Under the pieces are notes generated by a model that was not told the DNA's origin, did no database searches, and was given only the letters and a program-made list of their open reading frames with translations. The translations under genes were made by a program, and so were the position numbers. Shown in pieces: positions 37,798 to 49,617 of a DNA stretch of 64,000 bases. Source of the DNA: Camarhynchus parvulus (lineage: Eukaryota > Chordata > Aves > Passeriformes > Thraupidae); the NCBI RefSeq assembly GCF_901933205.1, contig NC_044590.1, forward strand, positions 6,401,501 to 6,465,500, in the 5' to 3' direction. Numbering within the stretch: position 1 is the stretch's first letter; every line of letters starts with the position of its first letter.

Positions 37798-38221
37798 GAG
37801 GCTGTGCCCCTCACACGGCCTTGGGGACTGGGCAGCAGTTACCAGTGGCGAGAGGATGGATGCTTTGGGGGGGCAGGCTGGACCCCCTGTAGATGGCACT
37901 CGCACACTGTGCGAGGGCAGCGCATCCCCCGGGAGCTGCTGCTGAGCGCTGTCGCTCCCTCCAGCTGGTTCCTGGCAGAGGGAGAGGTTCCATGCACAGC
38001 CGCCTGCACAGCCCTGGCCAAGCGCTGCTTCAGAGAGGGCCCTGACTGTGCTGGTGAGGAGCAGCCGTGTCCTGCCCCGGTGGAGCTGCAGATCATGTGG
38101 AAGCACGGGGATATTGCTACGTGTGGCCTCGGGATGCACAGGCAGGTCTTGGGAACCAGAATTCCCAGCATTCATCTCCACCTGCACTCTGTCCTGGGGC
38201 AGGCTGAGTCACTGAGGGCAT

Positions 38222-38350
38222 AATCACAGACTCACAGAATTGGTAGGGTTCAAGGGCTTGGAGATCGTCCAGCCCCCCCTTCAAAGTCAGAATCACCTAA
38301 AGCAGGTGACACGGGAACTTGTCCAGATGGGTTTTGAATGCCTCCAGAGA
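38222..38350 (-). mobile_element. CR1 LINE 3' fragment
   Basis: Reverse-complement CR1 end: 'aatcacagactcacagaat', 'ggcttggagatcgtccag', 'gtcagaatcacctaaagcag', 'acttgtccagatgggttttg', 'aatgcctccagagag'. A different CR1 subfamily pattern from the copy at 37.3 kb. Confidence 0.85.
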
Positions 38351-41300
38351 GAGAAGTATTGAACAGATCAGTGCTAAAGCTCCGATGGGTGCCTGACCCC
38401 CAAATCTGCCCACCAGCAAGCTGCCAGCTTGCTGTTCTTTATAGCAATACCATGGAGATTTATAGAAACACCATGGAGCTCTGGCATCCCCTTGAGCAAG
38501 AGCTGCTCCCTGGATGTGTGAGACACATGTCAGTTCATCCCTAAAGCAGCAAAGGTGGTCCTATACCAAAAGTGAGCCCTGGACCCTCTCCCTGGTATGA
38601 CACCTTGAAACTTCTTGGCTTGGCCACACGTTTGCGAACACAAGTTCCCTCTGCCCCACAGTCTGGAGCCTGTGCAGCACCTGGAAATCCTCCAACCCTT
38701 GTCAGGGTCTGGCTGTGGAGTCAGGGGGTGCCATTTTGGAGAGGCCCACCTCTATTAGGGAGGAGGAAACAAGTCCCAGCAAGGGGACCTCGTGGAAATG
38801 AGCAGCTGCCTGTCCCGTGTGTGGGGTCAGGTCACGCCGGTCCTTGGCGTCAGAGACACGCTCGAGCGGCACTGCTGCCACTGTCAGTGTGGTTTGTGTC
38901 GCTGCAACGCAGAGATGGTTCCTGACCACAAGTATGGCCGGGGACGTGTCTGAGATTCCAGAGCACACAGTCACTGATGCCGAGCGCCATCACCCCGTCG
39001 CTCCCTGCCTCGAGCAGGAGCCATCACCCTGCCAGCACTGGCCTCCTGCAGTGGCAGCCAGCCTCACCCAGGGCCCACCACTGCCTGCCTGCCAGCGGGC
39101 CCCTGAGGAAGAGAATGGCACAAAATCCTCAAAATCCTATGTGCCTGCTGGGCACATCCCCCGCCCCTGTGTGCCCATGGGCATGGGCCAGCTCTGCAGC
39201 CCAACCCTGCTGGCCTGTGGCTCTGATCTTCCCAAGGGTTAACAGGACACCACAGGCCAGGCGCTTGCAGAGCAGGGAGGGTTTCTGGCTGACCTTGGCT
39301 GGGAAGCAGCGGTGGCGTCGCTCAGCCCTGCCCCCCCAAGCGTGGAGCCGCTGGCCGGAGCGCTCCCCAAGCCTGGGTGGAGGTAGATCCAGAGGAAACT
39401 CCACCTCCGCGGGAGCCAACCTGCTATTGCAGGAATTCCCAGAGAAATTCCCGCTTGGGGTGATCTGTCAACGGATCCATGAACTTTCTTTTACCTCTTG
39501 TGAAAGCAGCTACTTGAATGTGCTAAAAACAGAGCAGGGGCGAGTCCATCAGGGAGAGGCTGGGAGGGGGCTTTTGCTGACCCCTGCACACCAAGAGACT
39601 CCCTGAAAGTCTCTGTTTGTGGTGCCTCGCTGGCAGCTGCCCTTGGCAGGCAGATCTGGGAGAGCCAGGAAAAGTTTCCTGCAAAATAAAACCCCACAAA
39701 AATCTCACCTGTTTTTTCCACTGGGCTACTGTATTTCCCAAGCAACTCTCAGCAGATTTGAACGCAGTGAATGGGCTGGATCAAGTTGCTTGCACTATCC
39801 CCAGTAAGTTCCAGTCATTTGGAGATCAGCCATCAAACCCCACCCTTTCTCTGGTCCCAACCACCAGAGGCTTGGTCTGGTCCACTTTTGGAAAAAGCAG
39901 AGATGAGAAGCACTCCTGGGCCTGCCTTGTCCATCCACCCACCAAAAAACCCACAGGAAAGCTCCTGAGACACCCCCTAACTTCAGGGGTGCTCAGATCT
40001 CTAGGACCTCAGCTTTGGAGGACTGGTTGCCCTGGGTGACACACTGGGCTCTGAGCTGGTAATGAGTGAGCCCATCCAGAGAGCAACAGACAATCAGTAG
40101 CTGGGAGGTGCTGAGGCAGGAGATGGGAGCAGCTGCTGTAGGCTTTGCCAGAGCACCACTTATTTTGGGGAGGGGTTTTCATGTGTCTCCCCTCCTTTTC
40201 ACCCTCATGGTTTTGATGTGTTTCCCCTCGTTTGCGCCCTCAGCCTTGGCTGGAGGGCTCCTGGCTGATCCTCTAGCCATGCACTTGTGCCAGCCCTGGA
40301 ATGGAGGCAGGGATCTGCCTTTTCTTCCCCTCCTTGCTGCAGCTGTCTGATGTCCTTAATCTCAGAACCTTGGCATTGGGGGCATTTGACCCTAGAGCAG
40401 ACAAATCCTCCATTCAAACACTTAGGAAACCTGGGGAATGTGGCATGAATGGTGGCTTCCATTTCTGTCTTACAGACCATCCTGTTTTCTCTTTTGAGGA
40501 GCCAAGGGACCTCTCCACACCTCCTCTTGTGGCACAGGCCCTCCTAACACAACAGAAAGCATCATGGTTCCCAGGAGATATTTTAGGATCCATCCATGCC
40601 ATTGTGGAAGAGCAGCCCACAGAGGCTCTGTGTCCTCCACTCCCTACATCCCCCCACTGCATCTGTCCTGGAGCTGCAGGTGAGCACCCATGCCTGGGGA
40701 TACTGCCATCTGGACCTCCTGGGACAACTCCTACACCAGGAAAAGCTGCAGGATTTGGCTACAGTGGGCAGCAGCTGCAAGGGGAACATGGCCAGGACCA
40801 CCCTGTGTGCTAGCCCAGCCTCTGCCACCCTGAGAAACAGGGAGCATGGAAGGGAGGATGCAGAGGAGATGATGGCTCCCACGGGCCCTGCTCATTGCGA
40901 GTGCCAGGGTGGAGTTTGGACCTCCAGCTTTGCTGATGCTCTTCTGAGACATTTTGGATTTTCCCTAAACCTCTTCCTCCTAACGATTTTAATTATACTG
41001 GCTGCTGTTCAAAACAATAATGACAGGGAGAGAAATAAATGCTAAGCAGCAGCCTGTCACGCTTCGTGAGATGCCCCCGGGGGACACTGGGCCAGACAAG
41101 CAGCCAGCCCAGAGCCATGCCAGCCAAGTGGGTGCAGGCTGCCACCCCACATCAGCCACCAGCAGATGGTGGGTCTGGGCTGGCCTGTGTGAGCGTGAGA
41201 GCCTGTGCAGGCACTCAGGTCTCCTTTCTCTCCCCTTCTCTGTCTCCTCTTATTCACCTCCATAAAACATAGGAAGTTCAAGCCATTCATTTTGCTATTT

Positions 41301-42079
41301 GTGTCTCCTTCCCCACGCCCCGGTTCCCTCCCTTGCCCCCTGCAGCCTCTCCTCTCACTGCTTGCCCAGCATCCTTGACCCCGAGAAGTCTGGTGTGTAT
41401 GCACTTCCCTTTTGGCCCATGGAAAGCACCACTCTGAACTGGTGCCTTGATAAGTCTGCTGTGGGAAGGCAGGGGCTCCTGGGCTCCCACACAGGGCTTT
41501 CCCATGTAGCATTTCCTATGCTGTCCCTGCTCACCCATGCGATCTCCAGACCCGGGCAGTGGGAAGCGCTCTGGATGGCAGTGCCCCTCCGTGGCAGCAG
41601 GTCTGACCTCCTCAGGATCTCGTGACTTGTTCTGTGTCAAAAGGCACAGTGGAGGCATCCTCCTGAGGAGGAGGAGGAGGAAAATAATTGAATTCTTATG
41701 GGATAACATGGCACCTCTCAGTTCTGCAAAGGATTGCAGAGGGCTCGAACACCCCAGCCCCTTCCTCTCAGTGCTTTTGCAAGCAGAGCTCTGATAGTGT
41801 CTCCCGCAGAGTTTGGGATCAACAGGACCTGTGTGCTGTCAGCAAAGGAGCAAATATGTCGCAGAGCACACAGGATTGGGATGGAGACCTCAGAGGGGCT
41901 GGAAACAGGGATTGACTGGCAGAGAGGGAGGAAGGAGAGGCTCAGCGAGGAGGGCTGGGGCCTTTTCCATGAAATAACCTCAGCATTCAGCCGTGGCTTG
42001 CCGGAGGGCAAAGGCAGCGTGTTCCCTCCTCAGTGCCCTCATCGAGCAGGGCCAGGTCACCGCGGCTGTGCCGTGCCCT

Positions 42080-42260
42080 CTGCTCCCCGCGGCGATGGCA
42101 GCACAGATAAGGACCTTGTCCCGCTTATCGCCTCATCAGCGGCTCTGCAGCGGCCCCGCTGCCCCAGCGCCGAGCACCGAGCCCTGATCTCATCAGCGCG
42201 CCGCACACTTGCAGCTCGAACAATAACCAACACAATTCCCAGAAATGCACAGCCTCCTGC
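42080..42260. promoter_or_regulatory. Candidate GATA/SOX enhancer-like island
   Basis: Contains agataagg (42105-42112), cttatc (42124-42129), the paired atctcatcag/cctcatcagc segments and a SOX core aacaataa (42219-42226), followed by cacaattccc. GATA plus SOX sites are typical of endothelial/haematopoietic enhancers. The motifs are directly seen; function is inference. Confidence 0.3.
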
Positions 42261-43368
42261 TAAAGCCTCCCTGGGGGAAAGCATGCCAGCCGGCCTGTCG
42301 GCACCAGCACAGCCATCGCTGCCAGCCGCTGGCAAACGCAGCCTGCGGCGGCCCCAGCGCAGAGGCACCCCCGAGAAAACAAGGGTGTGCTGGGTGGGGT
42401 GGGGGGAAAGTCCTTGGGGCCACCCATGAGCTCGCTGTCCTCAGGAAGTCCCTCTCCCTCTTGCTGTTTGTGACCAGGTGTCTCACCCTGTCCCAGCCAC
42501 ACCGTTTGCAGCCCCTGCCCGCTCTGAATGCCTGCTCAGTTCACAAAGGGGCTGAGATGCAAGACTTAGCCCCAGCTGCCTGGGCTGGGAGGATACAGAC
42601 AGAGCCATGGACACTCCTCAGCTCAGGGGGGACCTGCAGCCTGGAGAGGCTTTTCCACATCTCACAGTTTCCCTAAGTGTCTCGGGCTGACAGAGCCTTT
42701 CCTGTCACATTTGAGTAATTGCTGTTTCCACTTCCAGATGGAATATCTGGACGCTGAAGCAGGCATGGCTGGGTGCTCAAAGCAGGTATGTGCCTTGTCT
42801 GAGCTGAGCTGGAAGTGGGAGAGGGCCAGCAGCTGGGATGGCCATCCTTTCTCCAAGCACTTTTTCTGGAGCTCACCAGCCTGTCTGCTCCTCACACAAG
42901 GCCAGATGTGCCAGGGAAGCCGCACAGAGCTGTCACCTGCAGACATCACAGCGATGCAGCAGACACACCAAATCCCCCTGCAAAAGGTGCAACGCCAGCA
43001 CCATCCCAGAGCTCACACGAGCGAAGAGCGGCACCTGGAACAGCACAACAGTGTTCCCAGTGCAGGAGGATGAACCTTGCAGTGTCCCAAGTGAAGGAGG
43101 ACCTGCCTCCCAGTGTCCCTGACACGAGGTGCATTGTTCATGAAAACACATGGGGAAGTCCAAGGAGGACAGACTCGCTGGCTGCGTTGGGCTTCCTGCC
43201 TCCTGGCCCGGCGGCTGCCTGACATCATCGCTCCCGGTGGGAATGGCCACCCTGGCCCCACTCGGTCCCTGACATTAGCCAACAATTTCCTGACCTCCTG
43301 TCTGGCTTTTCAGCCTCCCACGGCCCCCCATGGTGGGGAGGCTTTTGTGCCTGAGATGGTAGAAAGAT

Positions 43369-43430
<62 letters not shown>
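43369..43430. repeat. (GATA)n microsatellite
   Basis: About 15 uninterrupted GATA units, 62 bp. Likely length-polymorphic. Confidence 0.98.
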
Positions 43431-43431
<1 letters not shown>

Positions 43432-44159
43432 TGCTGCTTGACTCCTGCCACCATGGCACAACAGCTGGCAAACCTGCATCTTCTTCCACGCTACCATGGG
43501 CACAATCGAGATGATGCTGCCCATCACCTCACCATCCTCATCTGAGGGTATGGGGTGGCATGGGAGTGTGTGTTGTCCAAAAATGCCCTGTTCAGATTGA
43601 CAGGGGCCAGGAAGGCTGAGGAGAAGGAATGTGGGGGTAAGCAGCACAGGTGTTGGAAGGATGTGTGTGAAACACACAGGTACTGCCTAGCCTCTGTGCA
43701 CCAGCCCTGTGGAAGGCACTCATCTTCTCCCCATCATCCTCAAATCTGCCCAAGTGACAGCAGGGTCTGGATACAGTGTGTGCCACATCACCCATCCACC
43801 CTGCAAACACTGGCTTTTCCAAATAAACAGACTTTTTAGTGAAAATGTGGAGGATTGTGCAAGCCTCAGGCTGTTGCTGCACAGCCTCTCTTGCCTTGCA
43901 GCTGTGAGTTTTTCCCTGGGTGACTCCTCACGAGCAGAGCACAACCTTGGGCTGATGTGCTGCAAACCTGCCCTTGTCCAAACCCGCTGCCATCAGCACT
44001 TTGCTGCAGCTGCTTCCAGTGCTGCTCTAAGAGTTTTTCCTTGCAGCCTAAACCCCCACTGCTGGCTCCATCTTTCTGGCTCCAGCCCACTGGGGATGGA
44101 AGGTTTCTCCTTCCCGAATACAAATATAACTGTAATCTGCTAAACCCTGCTGTTGATCC

Positions 44160-44420
44160 CGACTGCATCCTCCTGTCCTGAGCTTTCCTACAGTGCCTTT
44201 TATACCGGTAATAGCACCAGGCTCCTTCTCCCATCATTGTTGACTCGACAATGAAAACTGTTTGTATTATTGTGTCCCCGAAGCTTTGCCAATAGCACAT
44301 GTGTCCCGAGCTGATAGCAACAGGCTTTGGCAAGGCTGCAGCTCCATCAGATAAGAGCCTTTAACCTTATTTCTGCAGCTCGAGCGCTCCTCGAAGGGCC
44401 ATTCTGTCGTGAGCTTTTCC
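44160..44420. promoter_or_regulatory. Candidate SOX-motif island with inverted SOX pair
   Basis: CATTGTT (44235-44241) faces ACAATG (44248-44253), giving a near-palindrome of 19 bp (44235-44253). A further attattgtg lies at 44266-44274, an E-box cacatgtg at 44296-44303, and GATA cores in ctgatagc and cagataag at about 44311-44354. The density of SOX cores 8 kb upstream of SOX18 suggests an autoregulatory element (inference). Confidence 0.35.
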
Positions 44421-45215
44421 TTATCCTTCCCCTGAGCTTGCAGATCCACGGGCTCCATGGGCCAAGAGGAGGGGTCGCTGGCAAAGGGCAGAGGTGGAGG
44501 TGTTCAGGGCAAGCAGCCTGGGAAACAGCCTCAGCTTGGGTGAGAGAAGAGCCCTGGGGGGAGCTGGAAAGACAGAGCTGCTTTCCCAGGCAATTTAAGG
44601 GCCAAACGCACGGCCGTCCCTTGTCCCCTGCCTTCCTCAGGGACCCGCTCCACCCCGCCGTGCTCCACCTTGGCTCGGCTCCCGCGCACAGCAGGAGCGA
44701 AGTGGAGGAGAAACGCTGGAGCCCGGAGGCCCTCGCACGCTCCCGGCTGGCCCGCGAACAAAGCCTTTCCCTTGGAGCCCTTCCCCGCCGCCTCCCTCCT
44801 GCCCCGGCCCCCTGCGCTCCGCCAGCCGCGGGGATCCCCCCCCCCGGCATCGGCACAGCCCCGGGGGTCCGCAGCACCCTCCCCATCCCACCCTGCATCC
44901 CTGTGCCAAACCCCTCCATGACTGCTCCCAGCATCCCCGAGCTCCAGCTCTGCTGCTGGGGGATTTTCCGAGCTGCAGCACAAAGGATGCTCTGAAATCA
45001 GAAAGCAAAGAAAACGATGCTGCCTGTAACAAGCTTTAAAATCTCATTTTTAGGCCAATTTATGGGAGGGATGTCACAATTCTTGGGGTTTTGAGCTGCA
45101 AATGCAGCACATCCTCTTTCCCTTCCCTTACTGTCCCCAGTGCAGCACCTAAAAGCAAAAGTTGTTCCTCTGCTGACAAGAGGGATTGCTCTCAGGTCCT
45201 TCTCTTTATTTCTAG

Positions 45216-45270
45216 TGTTATTATTGTAATTATTATTATTGTTGTTGTTGTTGTTGTAATTATTATAATA
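45216..45270. repeat. (TTA)n/(TTG)n compound microsatellite
   Basis: Runs of att/tta units interrupt a run of six ttg units (about 45240-45256). Confidence 0.9.
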
Positions 45271-45592
45271 TTTCGCTCTGAGGATAGAAGCACTCTGTCA
45301 GAGATACATCCTGCCCTTTACTGGGGAGACTGTTGTCTCCAAAGGTCCTGAGGAGAGACTGGGTCACCCCATGCCTTGTACAGGACGTGGAGAAACTGAG
45401 GCACAGAGCCACAGCAGCATCCACCCCACTCTGAGCCAAAATTCCTTCCCTGTCTGTGTGAGGTGTGAGGTTCTCTCAGCAACATCCTCATTCTTTCTGC
45501 TGGGCAGCGGAAGCCTTGGTGAAGCACAGAGGTGGCCATGAGATCCTGTGTGCAATGGGGTGGGCTGCAAGCTTTGGCAAAGGTTGTCACTT

Positions 45593-45686
45593 CAGGGATG
45601 CTGCAAAGGGCTCCCTTCCTTCCAGGGATGCTGCAGTGCTCCTCTCCCTCCAGGCATGCTGCAAAGGGCTTCTCCTCCTCCAGGCC
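45593..45686. repeat. ~33-bp tandem repeat, three diverged copies
   Basis: 'cagggatgctgcaaagggct' plus a pyrimidine-rich segment ending in cca recurs three times ('gggatgctgcagtgctc' and 'ggcatgctgcaaagggctt'). Confidence 0.8.
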
Positions 45687-48149
45687 TGGTTGTGATGATG
45701 CTCAGAAATCAGGCAGCCACCTTTCCTGAGCAAAAACCAGCCAGTGCGTGGAAACCCTGAGCAGAAAGCACTGGGCTGGGGGCTACAGGGGAAGTGGAGA
45801 GAGAGGGGGGGGAGAGGAGAGAGGCGAAAGGGAAGATGGGCACATGGCACAGCCAGCAGCCATCTGCCATCTGCTGCTGCCTGTGGAGGTCATGCCTCAT
45901 GCAAAGTTAAACCGTGTCAGGAGGCACAGTAGTTCCTGAGAACAGCAAACCTTTCCCAGATGGAGCTGTCCTGTGCTGCTGGATGCATCCCAGAGAGAGA
46001 GAGGATGGGTGACCCTTCTGCTGCCAGCCAGGGGGCTCAATGCCCACAGTGGTGCCACCACCCACTGTCTCACATGGGCACAGAGGTTGGGAACGCACAC
46101 AGCAGAGCCCTGTGAGAAAGGTGTATTCAAAGGGAAGGCTGCACTTCTCCTGGGGATCACATCCTCTCCTGGGAGTCCCCAGGGCTAAGGCCATGGAGAG
46201 GGGCCGTGCTGGAGCTGCAGATGGCTGTGGTTCTCATGGGCATGTGTGGCTGCAGGGCCACAGATGGGCAGCTCCAACCTACCTCCCAAAAAACCCAGGC
46301 TCAGAAATCATTCTAATTGCAGTTTTCCTTTCCTTAGCACCCAAAAGGAGGTCAGGCATCCCGAGGCAGCCAGCCTGGGCATGCAGAGGGAGCAGGATCC
46401 CAGTTCTTGGCTGCATCTCCTGCACAGACACCAGCAAGCAGCGTTCTCTGCCAACTGAAGCGATGGAAGCAGCGAATAACCCCGGCATGCCCAGGCTCTG
46501 CACAGCCCAACTGTCAGCCAGCTGCCTGTTCCTGGGAGGATGCAGTGCCACAGGCAGGGAGCATTTTCTTGCTATAATCAAGAAAAGAAATTGTGCGGAT
46601 CGGAGCAGCTGAATGGCAGCCAAATCTGCTTCTCGGCGGCTTTTCTACACTCTGTATTCTTGTATTTGGCATGAGTAGCTCTGCATTGAGGTAATTCATT
46701 AATGCTCAACCAAAAATGTGTTTATGGAAGTCTTGAAATAGTTGGTAGAAGTGTAAGACTTTCCTTCCTAAAAGCCTGGGCTCTCTCTGTGATGGGAACT
46801 GGGTATTAAAGCAACGAGTGCTGCTGCAATCAGCTGCCAGGGAAGCGACTGCAGGCGGCGTGTGCCCTGCGCATTCCCACGTGCTCTGATCTCCTTGTGC
46901 TGAAGCCTTTCCTGGGATTTAGTGTCCATAAGCACCATGGGTGGGATTTGCAGCTGTTCTGCTCATGTTTGGGGTGTGGGGACCTCACCCCAGGTTTCAG
47001 AGAGAGCAGCTTGGGGAGCAGACACAGGGTGATGTGGCTGGAAGTGCAGCACTCCGAGCTGATGGTAGGACCAGAGAGTAAGCTGTGCCAGAAGGGGCTG
47101 TGGCAGAGCAAAAGCAGGGGAAGGGGAGGCAGGACAGCCTTGGGGAGGCCCAAAGTCTCTGGCCATCACCCAGGAGGTGCAGTGGCTGCCCCCATGCAGA
47201 GCAAACAGCTTTTTCAGGTTAGCTGTAGGTTTCTCTGCTCGCACAATGGATATCGCTGTTGTCGTTCCAGTAATAATCCTGTATAAACAAGGCTGACCTC
47301 TGGTTATTGAAAAGAGCTGAAAATAAAGACAACTTTCTCTGCTTCCTCAGATGCAGTGTCTGATTGCCAGGCTTGGCTGACGCAGCCCACACTGTGCTCC
47401 CAGCTCAGCCCCTGCAGCTGTTGGGGACCTGCAGCGCGGTTGGCAGCAGGGCAGAGTGGCAGTGGGCACCCAGGCAGAGAGCCACTGTGGCCCAGGACAC
47501 CTTCCCACTGTCCCTGATGCCCTGCACTTGTCAGAGGGAGCTGGCAGCCAAAAAAAAGGGCACATGAGCAGAAAATAGCTGAGCTGGGCATTCCCTGGAC
47601 TGGGAGTGGCACAACCGCCCACTTTCCCCAACTTGGGTGGGTGTTTGATCCTGGCTGGGGACACAGGGGATTTGTCACCCTTGTGCAGGCACATGGCTGC
47701 AGCCAGGATGCTCCTGACACGGATGCTGAACCCCAGCTGCCTCGCTCGGCACTTTCCAGCTCCACCTGACCCACTGAACTCTTTGTGCCTGAGGAAACTG
47801 GGCACTGAGCTGGGCCCTGGAGCAAGGGAGGCTCCGGTGAACACAGCATTTCCCAGGGATGACTTCAGCCTCCCAGCAGGGCTCACACACAGCCTCAGCC
47901 CCGAGTCCTTTGCTCTGCAGGAAGCGCCTTTCTTTGGGAAGCCTTTGTTCCAGCAAGGCTGGAGCAGCCCCAGCCCCAGGGGAGCCCACAGGACCTGTGG
48001 CATGGGGGCACCTCTCAGGGCACTGGGGGAGCTGCCAGCCTGGGCTGTGCTGCACAGGTCCCCAAAAACTGTGTGAGGAACAGCCCGTGGCCACCCCGAG
48101 GATCCCCATCTCCTTTGTCAGGTGTCGCATCCATCCCACCTGGCTCCTA

Positions 48150-48300
48150 GTGGCCTAATGATAATTATTCACTGTAATTAATAACAAATCTCTCCCTGCG
48201 AAATATCTCATTCCTCCAATTGGACACACAATGGCACCGGCCACACACTGCTGGTAATTGCACGGTGATTAATCAATTAGTGGTGTGAACATATCTACAG
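48150..48300. promoter_or_regulatory. Candidate homeodomain-site island
   Basis: An AT-rich 150-bp island in GC-rich surroundings with TAATTA (48175-48180), TAATTG (48254-48259), a TTAATCAATTAG block (48269-48280), caattgg, and a SOX core cacaatgg (48227-48234). The abrupt composition change and clustered homeodomain cores resemble deeply conserved vertebrate enhancers; conservation is not testable here. Confidence 0.35.
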
Positions 48301-49540
48301 GCAAGGCTGGTCTGTGTGAGCAAGGGAGGGCAGCGCTGGGCACCAGAGGAGGGTGCAGCACTTGCACCCAGGCCCAAGGACCCATCCTGCCCCTGCCCCT
48401 GCCCTGCACCCTCTGAAAAATGAGGATAAAAATCAATTTTCCCACTGCAGCTTGGAGCCTGGCCACTGCTGTGCCACAGGAACCTGCCAGCATCCACCTG
48501 CCACCTCTGTTACCTGGATGCAAATTCTGGGGACAAATCTCTCGGATTTGGTTGCACAGCCTCAGCCTGGGGCTCCTGCACCAACCCACAGGCAGCAGCA
48601 GCAGAAATAACCCCCAGGCTCAGTTGGCACCAGGCTCTTCCCTTCTTGCCATCCCCACCAGCCCCTCTTTGAGCCCTCAAATCCCTGACATCCTTTGGGA
48701 TGATTCAGGTGGTGCTACATCTATTTTTAGCCGGGTGGGAGCTCGGCATTGGACCTGGCTGGGAGAAATCACCGGGAGCGGGCGGGCTGGGGGTGGGCAG
48801 GGACAATGGCTTTGTGCTGGGGAGCAGAGGCGGCCGTCCCGCCACGCTTCCTCTGCTAGGTGTGGCGCTGCGCTGCGCGGGACGCTCGGGAGGGAAGCCA
48901 GGGGCCGGGCTGGGGTCAGCCAGCTGCCAGCTCCATAAAACTGGGGAGGGAATGAAAAAAAAAGAAATTAAAAAGCACACAACTCCAGAGGCTGTGTGCT
49001 GGACTGGGGTCCAGCTTGCCTGGTTCCGAGGGCAGCGAGGAGGGCCCGGGGAGAGGTCACTCGGCTGGCACGCACCGATCCTGGCTCCGCCCGGGGATGC
49101 CCAGAGCTTCCTCCCTGCCTGCGGCTGCTGGTGTGGCTGCTGAGGAGCCACTGGGTCACCAGCACCCCGCGTTCCAGCCCTGTGGGCAGCAGGGAGAAAG
49201 GAGGGCTTTATCAAACCCCTCCCAGGAAGGCTGAGCCAGGCACAGACCCTGCAACTTCACCCCACACCTGGGTGAGGGGCCTTTCACTCCTGGAGTGCAG
49301 CTCTTTGGTGCTGGCTGTGGGGACAGGGAGGGGAACAAAGCAGGGTGGCATTGTCCTTGAAGGCAGGCTCCTCCCGGGTTGGCCTGGGGATATTTTGGGT
49401 GCTTTGCACACAGGCATTTCTGCATCCAGGCATTTTTGTGTGCTTTGTATACTGCTCCATCCCCCTCTCAGCTCTCCTTCCCCTCTCTCTGTGCTTTGCC
49501 TCCTCCAAAACCAAGCCACACTCCATGGCTCTTCATCCCG

Positions 49541-49617
49541 TTTTTTTTTTTTTCCTATTTGTTTCCTTTTTTGCAAATTTTTTCTTTTTTTTTTTTTTTT
49601 TCCTTTTTTTCCCCTTA
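49541..49617. repeat. T-rich low-complexity tract
   Basis: Two long T runs separated by a few C/G/A bases. No retroposon body or target-site duplication is evident next to it. Confidence 0.85.
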
